Positions 1 to 11,400 of a stretch of DNA of 64,000 bases are shown in pieces; positions within the stretch are counted from its first letter, which is position 1, and every line of letters begins with the position of its first letter. Location of the stretch: assembly GCA_019925095.2 (NCBI GenBank), contig CM034415.1, forward strand, positions 9,862,833 to 9,926,832, read 5' to 3'. Under the pieces are notes generated by a model. The model saw only the letters and a list, made by a program, of their open reading frames with translations. It did no database searches and was not told where the DNA came from. The translations under genes and the position numbers were made by a program. This DNA is from Dendrolimus kikuchii. Its lineage: Eukaryota; Arthropoda; Insecta; Lepidoptera; Lasiocampidae.

Positions 1-60
1 TTAAGCTCGTAAATACTAAAACGCAATAAGAGTAAAAATTCTGTTAATTATAACAATGTT

Positions 61-246
61 TTAGTAAAATGATATTAATATTTTGTAATAGTATTTCCAG
101 GTAAAAAGTTTGTGAATTATTTGAGTGTCTTCTTTCATTCGCCAAACTCTATAACCATTTTTTTTTATTTGATATAAGTTAAATAAAATAAAACAGGGTA
201 AAAAAGCCGCTCCTCTTAAAAATATTGCTTTGAAATTTTTTATCAT
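61..246 (-). CDS. small hypothetical ORF with one possible membrane segment
   Basis: A 61-codon ORF running from an ATG at 246 to a stop at 61. The N-terminal third is hydrophobic (FLPCFILFNLY) and the rest is basic and polar, as in small mitochondrial or ER membrane proteins, but no family is recognised. Nothing in the flanks marks it as an exon. It may be chance. Confidence 0.12.
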   Translation of the reverse strand: MIKNFKAIFLRGAAFLPCFILFNLYQIKKNGYRVWRMKEDTQIIHKLFTWKYYYKILISFY

Positions 247-366
247 CGTCTATTATAATAAACAATCTTTTGGAAGTGCTTACTATTGCTATGTATTTTG
301 GGTGACCTTCTAATTAAGTGTTTAGATTCCGTCATACATTTTGGAAAATAGTGTCGGCCGCGTCCA

Positions 367-1327
367 ATGGCCGGTTCTTATATCTGTATTCATTCATTTG
401 CCTTACCATCGGTTGAAATTTGACATAACACGTATGGAGCTTATGTTAAATAGTCTTGTATAGTTCATGAACGTTGAACTATTAAGAAACGGTTCTGAAC
501 TAAAAGAAACATTTCACATTAGGTGTCATCAATAAATTACGCGTCACACGCTAAGGGGGGAAGTGATCGACGAAGTGTGACATTGTGTGACATGTGATAT
601 CACAAGTCAAAATATAATATATTTAAGCTTTTAAAACTCGAAATATGAACTATTAACGAAATTTGAAAAAATTACGGAACTGCTGTTTTAATTCAATAAT
701 TCCTTGATGTAAAATTGCAAAATATGTGATGTCGCACTAGAGAGGGAGGAGTATTACGAATGTGACCTGCTGTGACGGACAGTGGAGGGGTCAAAAAATC
801 ATGAAATTCGTGTGACAATTTATGGATGGCCCCTTATCAAACGTGAATTAGTTCACGTAGTCAGCGCTCAGCGCGTCATACAGCGATCTGTCAGTCTTGT
901 GTAGTTCATGAACGATGAACTGTTACAAATCGGCGCCCTACAGTGAACTAAATAAACTTTTTACCTTAACAAATGTTCATCGGTGTATTAGTTCACTAAG
1001 TTAACGATTAGCGCTCCAAGCAGCGGGCCGACAAGCTTGTGTAGTTGATGATGAACTTTTAGAAACCGCGATTCGATTGCTAACAAAGATGTTCGAAAAG
1101 TTCTAATGACTAGTACTATTAAAGCGAACTAGTTCAGTGATCAAATTGTACTAGAAAGAAGCACTCAGTTGGATGACTGACTAAACACAAGACTACTGTC
1201 AAATTTTACCAACCGTTCATTTGCCTTACCATTGGTTAAAATATGACATAATCTTCATACCTCTAATGTCAAATTTGTAACGATGTTAAGGCAAGTGAAT
1301 GAATAAAAAGATATAGGAACCGGCCAT
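367..1327. mobile_element. inverted-repeat (fold-back/MITE-like) DNA element
   Basis: The two ends are inverted copies of each other: ATGGCCGGTT at 367 and AACCGGCCAT ending at 1327, with similarity continuing inward for about 60 bp past the ATTCATTC and TTGCCTTA blocks. A second inner copy of the left arm at about 1213-1252 faces the right arm, so 1213-1327 is itself nearly palindromic. The interior holds diverged repeats around a TTCATGAACG motif (about 470, 905 and 1045). No coding sequence is seen. No clear target duplication was found. Confidence 0.6.
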
Positions 1328-1610
1328 AAATTACATCATTTCATGTTATGCTATTTTCAAAGTTTGACGAGAACTATAGCAAGCTATACTTGAATTTATT
1401 TTAAACTCAATTTTAAATATTTAATTACAAATACCTGTATACATACACTGTTAATATTTGATTTTTCATAACAAATTTAAATATTCTTGATGGAATTAAA
1501 ATGTGCACTAGATTTGATCAATTGAGCTATAATTATGTTTAGTTAGGCCAGCGAGTTGTCACATAACGAAATGGCGGGAAATTCAAAATATCTTTAACTG
1601 GCAACATTAA

Positions 1611-1867
1611 GGCTACGTTCCACTTGTGACTCACAATGCCCAAAATGCTCCGTCAGCCGTTCCACATAGCGATCACGATCGTTATGGTCGTGGCGAAAAT
1701 GTCACTAATGACGTCATAACTTTCGATCACGCAGCGCTCACGACCCATGTCAATAGGTGAGTCGAATAACCGTTCCACTTGAGTTTACAATTGTGACGCC
1801 CGCGTTCAAGTGGAATGGGAAAAATCGCGGTTGTAAGCGTGGTCGTTGTGAGCGTCATGTATGTAGC
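1611..1867 (+). mobile_element. MITE with CGTTCCAC termini, copy 1
   Basis: About 257 bp starting GGCTACGTTCCACTTG and ending near ATGTAGCC, with the interior block AATGACGTCAT. It matches copies at 1905-2284, 11086-11192, 16741-17006 and 40514-40766. Non-coding and non-autonomous. Confidence 0.6.
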
Positions 1868-1904
1868 CTCAATATAACATAAAAAACCCGTATATAACAT
1901 TACC

Positions 1905-2284
1905 TACGTTCCACACGAGACTCGCAACGACCACGTTCACGACCGCAAATTTTCCCGTTCTACTTGTTCGCGGGCGTTACAATCATAAATTCTAGTGGAA
2001 CCGATTATGGAGCGTTGATGTCAATAACGACAAAATACACAAATGTCATTGGTTGATTTGAAAATCGCGCCTTTTTAAATATCAATCGATAGAGAGAATT
2101 AATGAATGCTCTATGGTCAATGCCCACTTCGACCCACCTCTTGACATGGGTCGTTGTGAGCACTGTGGGTTCGAAAATAATGACGTCATTAGTGACATTT
2201 ATGACGACCATAACGATCGTGATCGTTATTTGGAACGGCTGACAGAGCAGTTTGGGCGTTGTGAGCTACTAGAATACTAGATGA
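1905..2284 (-). mobile_element. MITE with CGTTCCAC termini, copy 2 (inverted, interrupted)
   Basis: Same family as 1611-1867 in opposite orientation, only about 40 bp away. It is longer than other copies because roughly 120 bp (about 1995-2115) of unrelated sequence interrupts it. The 68-codon ORF across it is not a gene. Confidence 0.55.
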
Positions 2285-2699
2285 ACGCGCCTTTTGTATT
2301 ATGTGAAGTACCAAAATTTATATATACTTACTAAGTAAAAACAATATATACTTATATGTATGATTGTTGAACATATAGCTCAATGTTCCAAATCGATTAC
2401 TATATTGATCTATACACACTTTGTGAGATTTAATTTCTACAATTTAAAATTATAGTAAAAAATACAATATTATTGTGCTTTTAATAACTTAAAGCAATTT
2501 GCACCATATCATTTAAGATTGTATTAAAATAGTGATTATTGAATGTGCTCAGAAGTGTAACGCTCATTTGTATAGGTATTTATATAACTTAATTAGTGTA
2601 TGCATTTTGACTAAAAGTAAAAATTGAGCACATATAAGTATCAGCCCTTATAAATAGTCGGCGTCAGTGCAGGAGCTTATAAATAATTTTTTGAAGTAA

Positions 2700-2800
2700 T
2701 AACTTCTTATGGGAGGGTAAACCGCTTCGTTACGCAACGCGTTACGGCGCCAGTCTGTCTGGCTTCCCTTTCTCTCACGCATACGGCAGCGGTAGTCGGG
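2700..2800 (-). repeat. orphan monomer of the 113-bp satellite
   Basis: On the - strand this stretch shows the same blocks in the same order as the array at 29095-30035: CTACCGCTGCCGTATGCGTG, GAGAAAGGGAA, CGTAACGCGTT and AACGAAGCGGTTTACC. It stands alone, 26 kb from the array. Confidence 0.65.
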
Positions 2801-2839
2801 CTAAGTTATCACTTCTGTCAGGCGTCCGGAGACGCACAC

Positions 2840-3075
2840 GATGTATTTTTTTTTTATTATTATTTTTTCGTCAAAATTGTTTTTTTTTTTTTGTTTTATA
2901 TCGCCAACTACCTCCGTCATTCTGCAAGACAGAGTTTTTCTTTTCTCATGTCTATTTTAAACATGCATTTTTTACTAATTTGGAAAATAAGGGGGGGAAG
3001 TCTTTTTTATTTTTGTTTTCTCTTTTTTCTTTAGTTTTCTTTCTTTTTTCTTTCTTTTCAAACTTATTATCTATT
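2840..3075. repeat. T-rich low-complexity tract
   Basis: Long runs of T and TTTC/TTTTCT on the + strand with no reading frame and no family resemblance. Confidence 0.5.
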
Positions 3076-3476
3076 ACATTTTTTCTTATTATACTAGTTT
3101 ACAAATTAATTTTTATTTATATTTTTCTGTGATACATTAACTCTTATTTATAGCCTATCTTATGTACTAGTACTGCTCCCATATATATCTATATACATAT
3201 ATATGTGAGACAGTTCTACAATTTACTCTTTATTATTTAATACTATTTCTTAACTACTTCTAATACCGTCAAAATTGTTACATGATAATAGGTTTTTATT
3301 TATGAAATTGCCGTTCTTTAATACTGGCCATTTCAAATCAGAATAATTTTTGTTTGGCCGAGAATTCTAATTTCAAATTAATTTTATTTAAAAAACATGG
3401 AATTCTTTTTTCAAATTAGTCATTTGTTTATTGATTAGCGTTATGTTTTCATTGCATTTGAATCTTTTTCGTCGTC

Positions 3477-3728
3477 ATGGATAAGTTAAAAATGCGATTA
3501 ATTAGGGAATATGAGTACCGTCGTGGCAGCAACGCTGCACAAGCGGCGCGCAATATCAACGACGTTTACATCTCCTATTGGTTTGCCCGCTTCCTTTCTG
3601 GAAACTTCGACCTGATAAATCAGCCTCGTCGTGGTCGTCCGAAAACTTTGGTCGACAATGACGAATCAAAGGCGATTGTGGAAGCTGATGTGGCGACATT
3701 AATGCCAACATCAGAAACAAGCACGTAA
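3477..3728 (+). pseudogene. mariner-type transposase, N-terminal fragment
   Basis: The frame opens with MDKLKMRLIREYEYRRGSNA and continues with AAQAARNIND, WFARFLSGNFDL, RRGRPKTLVDNDE and AIVEAD. These are the helix-turn-helix DNA-binding region and linker of mariner/Tc1 superfamily transposases, which cut and paste the element using a DDD catalytic domain. A full transposase is about 345 aa; only about 75 residues remain. The stretch between ARNIND and WFARF lacks the usual 10-15 residues, so there is an internal deletion. After EAD the frame runs into an unrelated repeat (also at 6760-6860). No DDD catalytic region follows, so the copy is dead. Confidence 0.7.
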
Positions 3729-3790
3729 GCGCGAAACTAATATTAATCTGTAGCAAGTAAAAGAGCGCGCCGTTTTGTGACAGCGCGGGG
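3690..3790 (+). repeat. repeat block shared with 6760-6860
   Basis: Contains GCGACATTAATGCCAACATC, then AGCACGTAAGCGCGAAAC and AATATTAATCTGT. The same order appears on the - strand at 6760-6850, inside the right end of an inverted-repeat element. The mariner fragment is fused to it at about 3690. Confidence 0.55.
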
Positions 3791-4279
3791 CTCGCAATAC
3801 TCAATCTACGGTTGAATTAGCAACAGTTTTCGACGTTACCTTCAAAACAATACGCGTCAAATTGGCAAGCTTGACAAATGGGAAATCAATGGAATTTTTA
3901 TTGGCCACTATTTTCTAGATCAGGGGTGGTAGCCATAGAAACTATCCAAAATCCTACCACATGTCAAAAAATTAGAAAAAATATTAAATATCATAATTTT
4001 GACCAGTTTACTCACATAAACGTCGAGCATCCTTAACATGAGCGTTGCACTTTTTGAGTTTTGTTATCACTAAAACAGCCATTCTTATTATATGAGTACC
4101 TTATTATATATACCCTCGTATTTATATTACTTTAATGCATTTATATTTAATTTTCTTCATAACAAACTTTATGAGGCTAAGAATATCATAATAATCTTAT
4201 GAATTATTAAAATTTAATGTACTATGGAATTAATGAGATGGAATTAAAATAAGTTGTTATTAAACAAGGGTTAATATGA

Positions 4280-5010
4280 ATGGCCCCTTGGAAGACTTTG
4301 TCAGAGCTTTTTTTAGTTGTAAATCAAATTTGATCACTAAGAAGTAGTTGATCATCCAAGAGCAATTGCAATCACTGATCAAACGTCAATCAATTTCGAT
4401 CGCTGATTAAATGTTGATCAACTTTGATCATTAATAAAAAGCTAATTATCCAATAGCAACTGCAATCACTGCTCAAATTCCAATCAATTTCGATCGCTAG
4501 TTTAATGTTGATCAACTTTGATGACTAATAAAAAGTTGATTATCCAAGAGCAACTACAATAACTGATCAAACGTCAATTAATTTCGATCGCTGATCAAAT
4601 GTTGCTCAACTTTGATCATTAATAAAAAACTAATTATCCAAGAACAACTGCAATAACTGCTCAAATGTCAAACATTTCGATCGCTAGTTTAATGTTGATC
4701 AACTTTGATGACTAATAAAAGTTGATTATCTAAGAGCAATTGCAATAACTGATCAAACTTCAGTCAATTTCGATCGCTGATTAAATGTTGATAAACTTTG
4801 AACATTAATAGAAAGCTAATTAGCCAAGAGCAACTGCAATCGTTGCTTAAATGTCAATCAATTTCGATCGCTGATTTAATATTGATCAACTTTGATCACT
4901 AATAAAAAGCTAATTAGCCAAGAATAATTGCAATCACTGATCAAATTTCAATCAATTTAGATCGCTGATTTAATGTTGATCAACTTTGATTACTAATAAA
5001 AAGTTGACCA
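4280..5010 (+). repeat. 94-bp tandem array, about 7-8 units
   Basis: The block CAATTTCGATCGCTGAT recurs at 4391, 4485, 4579, 4673, 4765, 4859 and 4953. The spacing is 94 bp except one 92-bp step. Each unit also carries TTGATCAACTTTGATCA and an AATAAAAAGCTAATTATCC-type block. The many TGATCA palindromes make it rich in short inverted repeats. Non-coding. Confidence 0.85.
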
Positions 5011-5330
5011 ACTTATGGCGTTAGTCAAATTTTATGATATGGTAACATAATGTCGTTATGTTATACAATATTGGTTATTTCCTGTGTTAAATATACCGTG
5101 AAATTAACTTACTTAATTCGCCATATTCATAAATATTTGATAAAATATCTTTATTGTTATTAAAAAAAAACTTTCACTGCGAGATAAATACCTGATACAA
5201 GAATACATGAGATGACAATCTATCAATAAAAAATGCATCTTTGATAAGCTTCCAAATTCTATACAACTAGATGGCGCCACTGCTCTCTTCCCTCCTTTTA
5301 TGATGTGTTATTATTTAAATCAGAAGTCAT

Positions 5331-5545
5331 GGAAGGCCACGACACACCTTCCATGATCAAATTGATCGTGTACTAGCAGAAGGTGATGTCAGGAGCCTTA
5401 AGAACAGACGAGCGTGCATGACAAGAGTTATGAATGTCAAAGAAGCAAGTGAGGTGTGTAAGAATAAGCCTAAATGGCGCTCTGTTGTTCTTGCCTACCC
5501 CGCAAGGGAACTGGCGTGAAGTTATGTATGTATGTATGTATTATT
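5331..5545 (+). mobile_element. RTE-type LINE 3' fragment (family R), copy 1
   Basis: Encodes the C-terminal tail seen in full at 23952-24480: [12 protein letters not shown] degraded start, then [20 protein letters not shown] and a PAREL-type end, followed by a TATG repeat tail at 5522-5540. It is 5'-truncated, as expected for target-primed reverse transcription. Confidence 0.75.
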
Positions 5546-5599
5546 TAAATATTTTTTTAGACCAACTTATTAAAAAAAATTAGTTTCTCTTCAATATTT

Positions 5600-6200
5600 A
5601 TTTATTTAAAGAATACCAAGTCTTTTACAATGATTTGATGTACCGTATAGAGCTTGATTGTATATTTGTCGGATTTGTGCCGACGAGTAGGGAGATGCCC
5701 TTAGGCTCGGCGGAAACGGACCACCTACCGTAGCCACCGGTGGCCAGCGACAAACAGTTATACGCTTTTTCGAACATTTTGTACGGAGTCGTCGCATACG
5801 TGTTGCTGGTTTTACTCACAGAGTGGCGCCTGGTCGCCAGTGGTGGCTATGGCTGGTGGCATGTTTGTGCGCATCCTTATCCATAACCATCTAGGCGTCA
5901 TCTAGTAGGGTTTGGAATTTTTTCAATATTACGTTTTTTAGTTATTTATTGATGCTATAGTACAGTATCCTAATGTTGCAATTGTCCACAAATTGTGACG
6001 ATAGTTCACTGATTTATGGAAGGTACAGGTAGAAGGTGGGCCATACCGGCATGAAAAATAAACATAAATTAACAAAAGTGCTACATTGGGATGTATTTAG
6101 AAGAAAGCGCTATAAATACAATAAGGAATAAAAGATAAGGGAACGTACCCATTGGTGGGGTCTTAGGGTTTCAACATTTAGCCAATGTCCTCTATACTCT
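5600..6200. other. no gene seen
   Basis: Two moderately GC-rich patches around 5690-5740 and 5820-5870 share a GGTGGC/CCACCGGTGG flavour, but no gene, exon or known repeat could be supported. The overlapping short frames have no recognisable motif. Confidence 0.4.
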
Positions 6201-6214
6201 GAATTTTTTATTAC

Positions 6215-6860
6215 CTGACTAAAATGACAGCGGCGTTCGACCGTTTTTTGATTGAGTTGTGAGTGAGAGTGCGAGTTGAATGAACCACTCACCACTGTGA
6301 ATGAATCCTACAGAATTTCTAGAGGATTCAACAAGCTTGCAACAAAGCTGTTGAGGGATATGTGATGATGGATGACGGTTGGTTGTGGCCGTTGAGCGGT
6401 GTACGGGTCAATGAAAGAGAACTTTGCGGACTGCGCCAGTGCGGCGCGCCCGACACTTAGTCGAGTGCACCGCATCGCTACACACTCATTCGCTTTTATA
6501 ATACAGACAGTTCAGAAGGCATTTTTGGTGAAGGCAAGCAGCGCGCAAGCGCGAGCACACTGCATCCTGTATAACGCAGAATAGCACACACGTGAATCGT
6601 GCGCGAGCAACAATACCCACTAAAAACCCCCTCCTCCCTGACGTTGAAGGCGTGAATCGAACTGTCAGTCGAAATATCCCCAACTGAACTTCATTTCCCG
6701 TTAAATGTTGTTTACGCGCCAAGAGGATTGGCGCGAACGCTGAGAGGCGCGCGGTGTCACGAAACGGCGCGCTGTTTTGCTTGCCACAGATTAATATTGG
6801 TTTCGCGCTTACGTGCTTGATGTTGGCACTAATGTCGCCGCACTGTCATTTTAGTCCAGG
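6215..6860. mobile_element. non-autonomous DNA element with about 24-bp inverted ends
   Basis: The left end reads CCTGACTAAAATGACAG then CGGCG. The right end is its inverse (CGCCGCACTGTCATTTTAG, then TCCAGG). The interior is GC-rich compared with its surroundings and codes for nothing recognisable. The right arm (6760-6860) is the inverse of the block next to the mariner fragment at 3690-3790. Confidence 0.55.
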
Positions 6861-8222
6861 AAATTAAAAATCAGTTTAAGAAAATCTCGCGCTTTTTCGA
6901 GCTATATTACTATATTCTAATATAGCGCGCAGCGTGTAACGCTTTTTGAACGGCTAATGGACCAATTTATTTTTTTAACTTTCAGATGGCAAAAATGTTT
7001 TAAAACCATATTTATGAATTACTACGTGAAAACTAGAAGGGGAGCATGGGGTCCTTGACGTATACTATGTAGTATGGGTACATACCGTAAACTACATTAT
7101 TATAAATACTTCTTTCCGTCGATTGCATTCCGATACACGTCGATATTTCGGTGAAGAGTAATAATGTAACCGCTATTTAGTTTTTGGGCGTATTCAGAAG
7201 CAAAAAGCATTGTCACATCTAGCGCCAAAAGCGTAAAGTTAACAATGGTCTTTGTATAAACTAGCGCGATTGCAGTGAATTTTTGAATAATTATTTGTAC
7301 TCACTGGACACTTTAAGTTTTATAAGACTGTCCTGCTTACCTCTTCCCTCCATAAACATATAGTCTACCTCTAATATAGTTATCAATGCTTTGTGGGATT
7401 AAAACATATAACACATGGAATTTTACATAAATATTTATGATTAAGGCATTTAAAATGTAATTTAATTGAATTAAAGTAATAATGTAATTTATTGTATATA
7501 GTTATTTGCCGTGTCAATACGTCCGCAATCTTAGATTAAACGATGATTCTTCATGTTTTTTGTGTGTTTTAATTGGAACCGTGGAAGAAAATATAGTACC
7601 TTTCTCCATGTTTGAAGTTTGAACCTATTATTCAGGAGTAACAGTCGAATGACACTAGATGGCGCTTAATAACCAATGCACCAAACACACCGAAGAAGAA
7701 TACTGTTAGGAACCTGAACGACAACTGCCAAACAATTTCAAATAAATAACATCACTGGAAAGTTGGTAAATTCTACATAACTAGATAGATCAATCTATCG
7801 TTTTCTGATTTTATTAATAAAATATTTTCTAGGTTAATTTATTTTTTGATTATTTTAAAAATATGTTTTGAAGTAACAAAACGTTGAAAACGAATAATAA
7901 TTGTTTAAAGCAAGAATAGTAAGTTTAAAACAAGTGTTTAGTGGCTGAGGTTGCTGCTTCATAAATGCTTCTCACCTGGTATTCTGTGAATAATATTTCA
8001 TAATTTTAAAATTGGTAGGATCATTGACATTGGTAAGATATAAAAAATAGCGTAGCCAGATTAAAAAAAGAAGCAAATAAGTTCTATGACAACTGACACA
8101 TCAATAACAAAGAAATTAGGAGATAAAATTTTGTTTACCTACAAATTTCTAAATAGGTGTCTAATTAAAATATCAATAAATAAGCAATTGATGAACGTTC
8201 TCTGTGATAATACCTAAATAAA
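6861..8222. other. intergenic DNA upstream of the BLOC1S3-like gene
   Basis: AT-rich and without supported genes. The promoter and 5' UTR of the gene starting at 8223 should lie in the last few hundred bases; no TATA box or initiator could be called with confidence. Confidence 0.4.
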
Positions 8223-8297
8223 ATGTTGAATACTGCACACGTTGTTGATGGCGAAGCCTCAGAATCCGATTCAGAAGTGGAAATTGGTAAATCACCC
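8223..8297 (+). CDS. BLOC1S3: BLOC1S3-like exon 1
   Basis: ATG at 8223 preceded by AATAAA; 25 codons; donor CCC|GTAAGT at 8298; ends in phase 0. Carries the first GEASESDSE motif. Confidence 0.8.
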
Positions 8298-8356
8298 GTA
8301 AGTATTAACTGCAGGAAGAAAACAGTGTAAACTTTAGCTAACAATATCCTTATTAG

Positions 8357-8410
<54 letters not shown>

Positions 8411-11400
8411 ATTAGCTGAATAGAAATTAACTAAATATTGCCACCTCTATAGGACTTATCAGATCGTATAATCATTCTCTGTGATCTTCTCAACCTTCAA
8501 TTTTTATAGGAGTTTTTGGCGGAAACTGAAAGGAGATGTTGTGCAGTGCAGTTTTATTTTCTAAAAATGTGTAAAATTACTCTAAAATGAACAATAGTTG
8601 TAGGATATTAATAGTTTTTGAGTAGTAATTATGTGTTTTGTGAGAAATGTGAACTGTATAGTCAGATGTGGCCTTTTGAGTTGTCACAAGAACTTCGATG
8701 AATGGCACTAGCTGATTTCCTACAGTTCAGTTGTGCCACATATAGGCTTAAGAAAATGAATAAATTATATTGTAAACTAAGATCTGGCTTAAAGTCTTAG
8801 CTGCCAAGCCACAAACCTAAATAAATAATCAATCTTTTCAGTGCAGAATACATCTACAGTTGTTTAATGTTAAAAGGCTCGTGTATTAAAACACTAGTTT
8901 AATATGATTATAAAATTAGTGTAGCTCCAAATAGTGTTGAGTGGGACATGGTTATAAACTGAGTTTGTAAGAGTAACATTTTGTACTGAACCTGTTCAAT
9001 GTACCACTTCAGATGAGGCAAGGAGGTTCTTATGGTCTGTACCAGGCTAGTATATTAGAAGCGATGAGGTCAGTGAGACGGTGAGAGTCATTCCCTAATT
9101 TGTTCCGTTCCTCAGTTTTTTTATTTTTTATTTTTTTATATTGCAGGAGATCAGCAGACAGGCAAATGGCCCATTTGATGAAAAGCGGTTACCATCGCCT
9201 ATGGACATTTGCAACACCAAAGGTGCTACAAATGCGCTGCTGCTCTCTTAAGGGAAACTGGAACCTGGTCACTAATGCCGGAACACAACTCGAAGGTTGT
9301 TATGGCGACATACTTTAGACCAGGGGTGGTAGCCATCCAGCCGGGTAAATGCCCTACCACCTGGCTGTGGGTTGTTAAGTCACCTCTTACGACAGGCCAC
9401 CCGGCCGCAGGAAATTGTATTCTTTCTCCGTTCCTGCACGGATGAAAATATATTTTTTATGTTTATACCTACGAATGGTACAAACAGGACTTCTAGTTCG
9501 GAAATGTTAATAATTGGAGGTGATCGGCCTCAATCGCCTCATTATACTTGCAGTCTATTCTATTTTTGTTCTAAGTGGCGCCAACGCATGGGCATTGATT
9601 TTGCCAATGATACATAGAGAGTAAAGTGACAGGTGAAAGAAAATTTATAGAAAAAAGGCTTTAATCGGCATTCAATAGCAAAGGCCTTCTGTCATCCTGT
9701 GGACAAAACAAACATATATTACGTTAGACTATCTACACTATAAATAAATGTTATTAAGCATTAAAAATTTATATAAAATATAAACATAAAAATTATCATT
9801 TAAAGTTAACATAGAGTTTAGACTGACAGGGTGGGGGAAATCTCTGGTAAGATATCATAGAGCGGGGTTTTAATTTTATTGCAATGGAAGAAAATATGCT
9901 CCAACGTCCCTAATTACTTGCAGTCATACTATGACATATCATGTCTTCCCTCTTTGTCATGTGAGTATCCATAGAGACAGTATTGTACTGTTATAGCATA
10001 AACCTCGTCCCATCCTCCTCTTGTCTTAGTAGGTGAGTAATAAAGCGAAAGTCTACATTTTCAAATTTTGAGTTGTATCAGTACAAAAGTATTTTGTATG
10101 GGACAAATGTACTGGCTTGTATGTGTCCTACCCAACACTGGTTTTATATTAGAAGTATTAGTAAAAACATTTTGTAACATCTAGCTAATAATATGTGAAA
10201 ACTGTTGTTTGATTATATATATAAATAGAAAATTTCAAAATTACATTTAAATATTTACAGGATTTAAGTGAGTCCCCAAATTCACAATTATTTGTGATAT
10301 CTGGAGAAGCACCAGAATCCGATGATGGTAAGTATTTAGACAACATAGATTACACATGTGTGCCACACTGGAAAATGGTGTACTGTATTTAAATTTACTC
10401 CATTCATAGTCATGATTCAGACTCGAGTGCCTTTTTTTTTCTTTTTTATTGGAGGAGCTCAGCAGACAAACAGACAGCCCAGTTGTTGGAAAGTGGTTAC
10501 CATCGGCTATAGACATTTGCAACACCGAAGGTGCTACAAATGCGCTGCTGCTCTCTTAAGGGTCACTGGAACCTGCTCACTAATGCCGGAACACAACTCA
10601 TGGTTGTTATGGCGGCATACTTTAGACCAGGGGTGGTAGCCATCCAGTCGGGTAAATGCCCTTACACCTGGCTGTTGGTTGTTTTGTCGCCTCTCACATT
10701 AGGCCGCCCTGCCACAGGAAATTGTATTCTTTCTCCGTTCCTGCATGGATAAAAAAGATATCGTATTTTTGTTTTTAAGCAGTAAAAATATAGTACTTTT
10801 GTGAAATTTAGGGGAAAAATAGTACACATTTATTTTTCATTATTTATTATATTATTTATATACTACGTTTCACTTTGGCCAGAAAGATCTATTATTTTAA
10901 AATAATCACATCTGATTAAAAAGCTTAACAATTAAAATACATCTTTTACTGTATGAAATATACTATATTTTCATGTAATTATTATAGAAAAATAATATAC
11001 TTAATGTTTTTTTATAATATATAGTACAAATTGCTAAAATATAGTATAGTACTATATATTATAGTACGAGTGGCAACTCTAGCTATGTGATCGAAAATTT
11101 ACGTCGTTAGAGACATTTTCGCGGCGACTATAACGACCGTAGTCGCTATGTAGAACGGATCAAGGAGCATTTTGAGAGTAATGAGCTACAAGATTTTATC
11201 TGTGCAGGAACGGAGAAAGAATACAATTTCCTGCGGCCGGGCGGCCTGTCGTAAGAGGCGACTTAACAACCCACAGCCAGGTGGTAGGGCACTTGCCCGA
11301 CTGGATGGCTACCACCCCTGGTCTAAAGTATGTCGCCATAACAACCTTCGAGTTGTGTTCCGGCATTAGTGACCAGGTTCCAGTTTCCCTTAAGAGAGCA

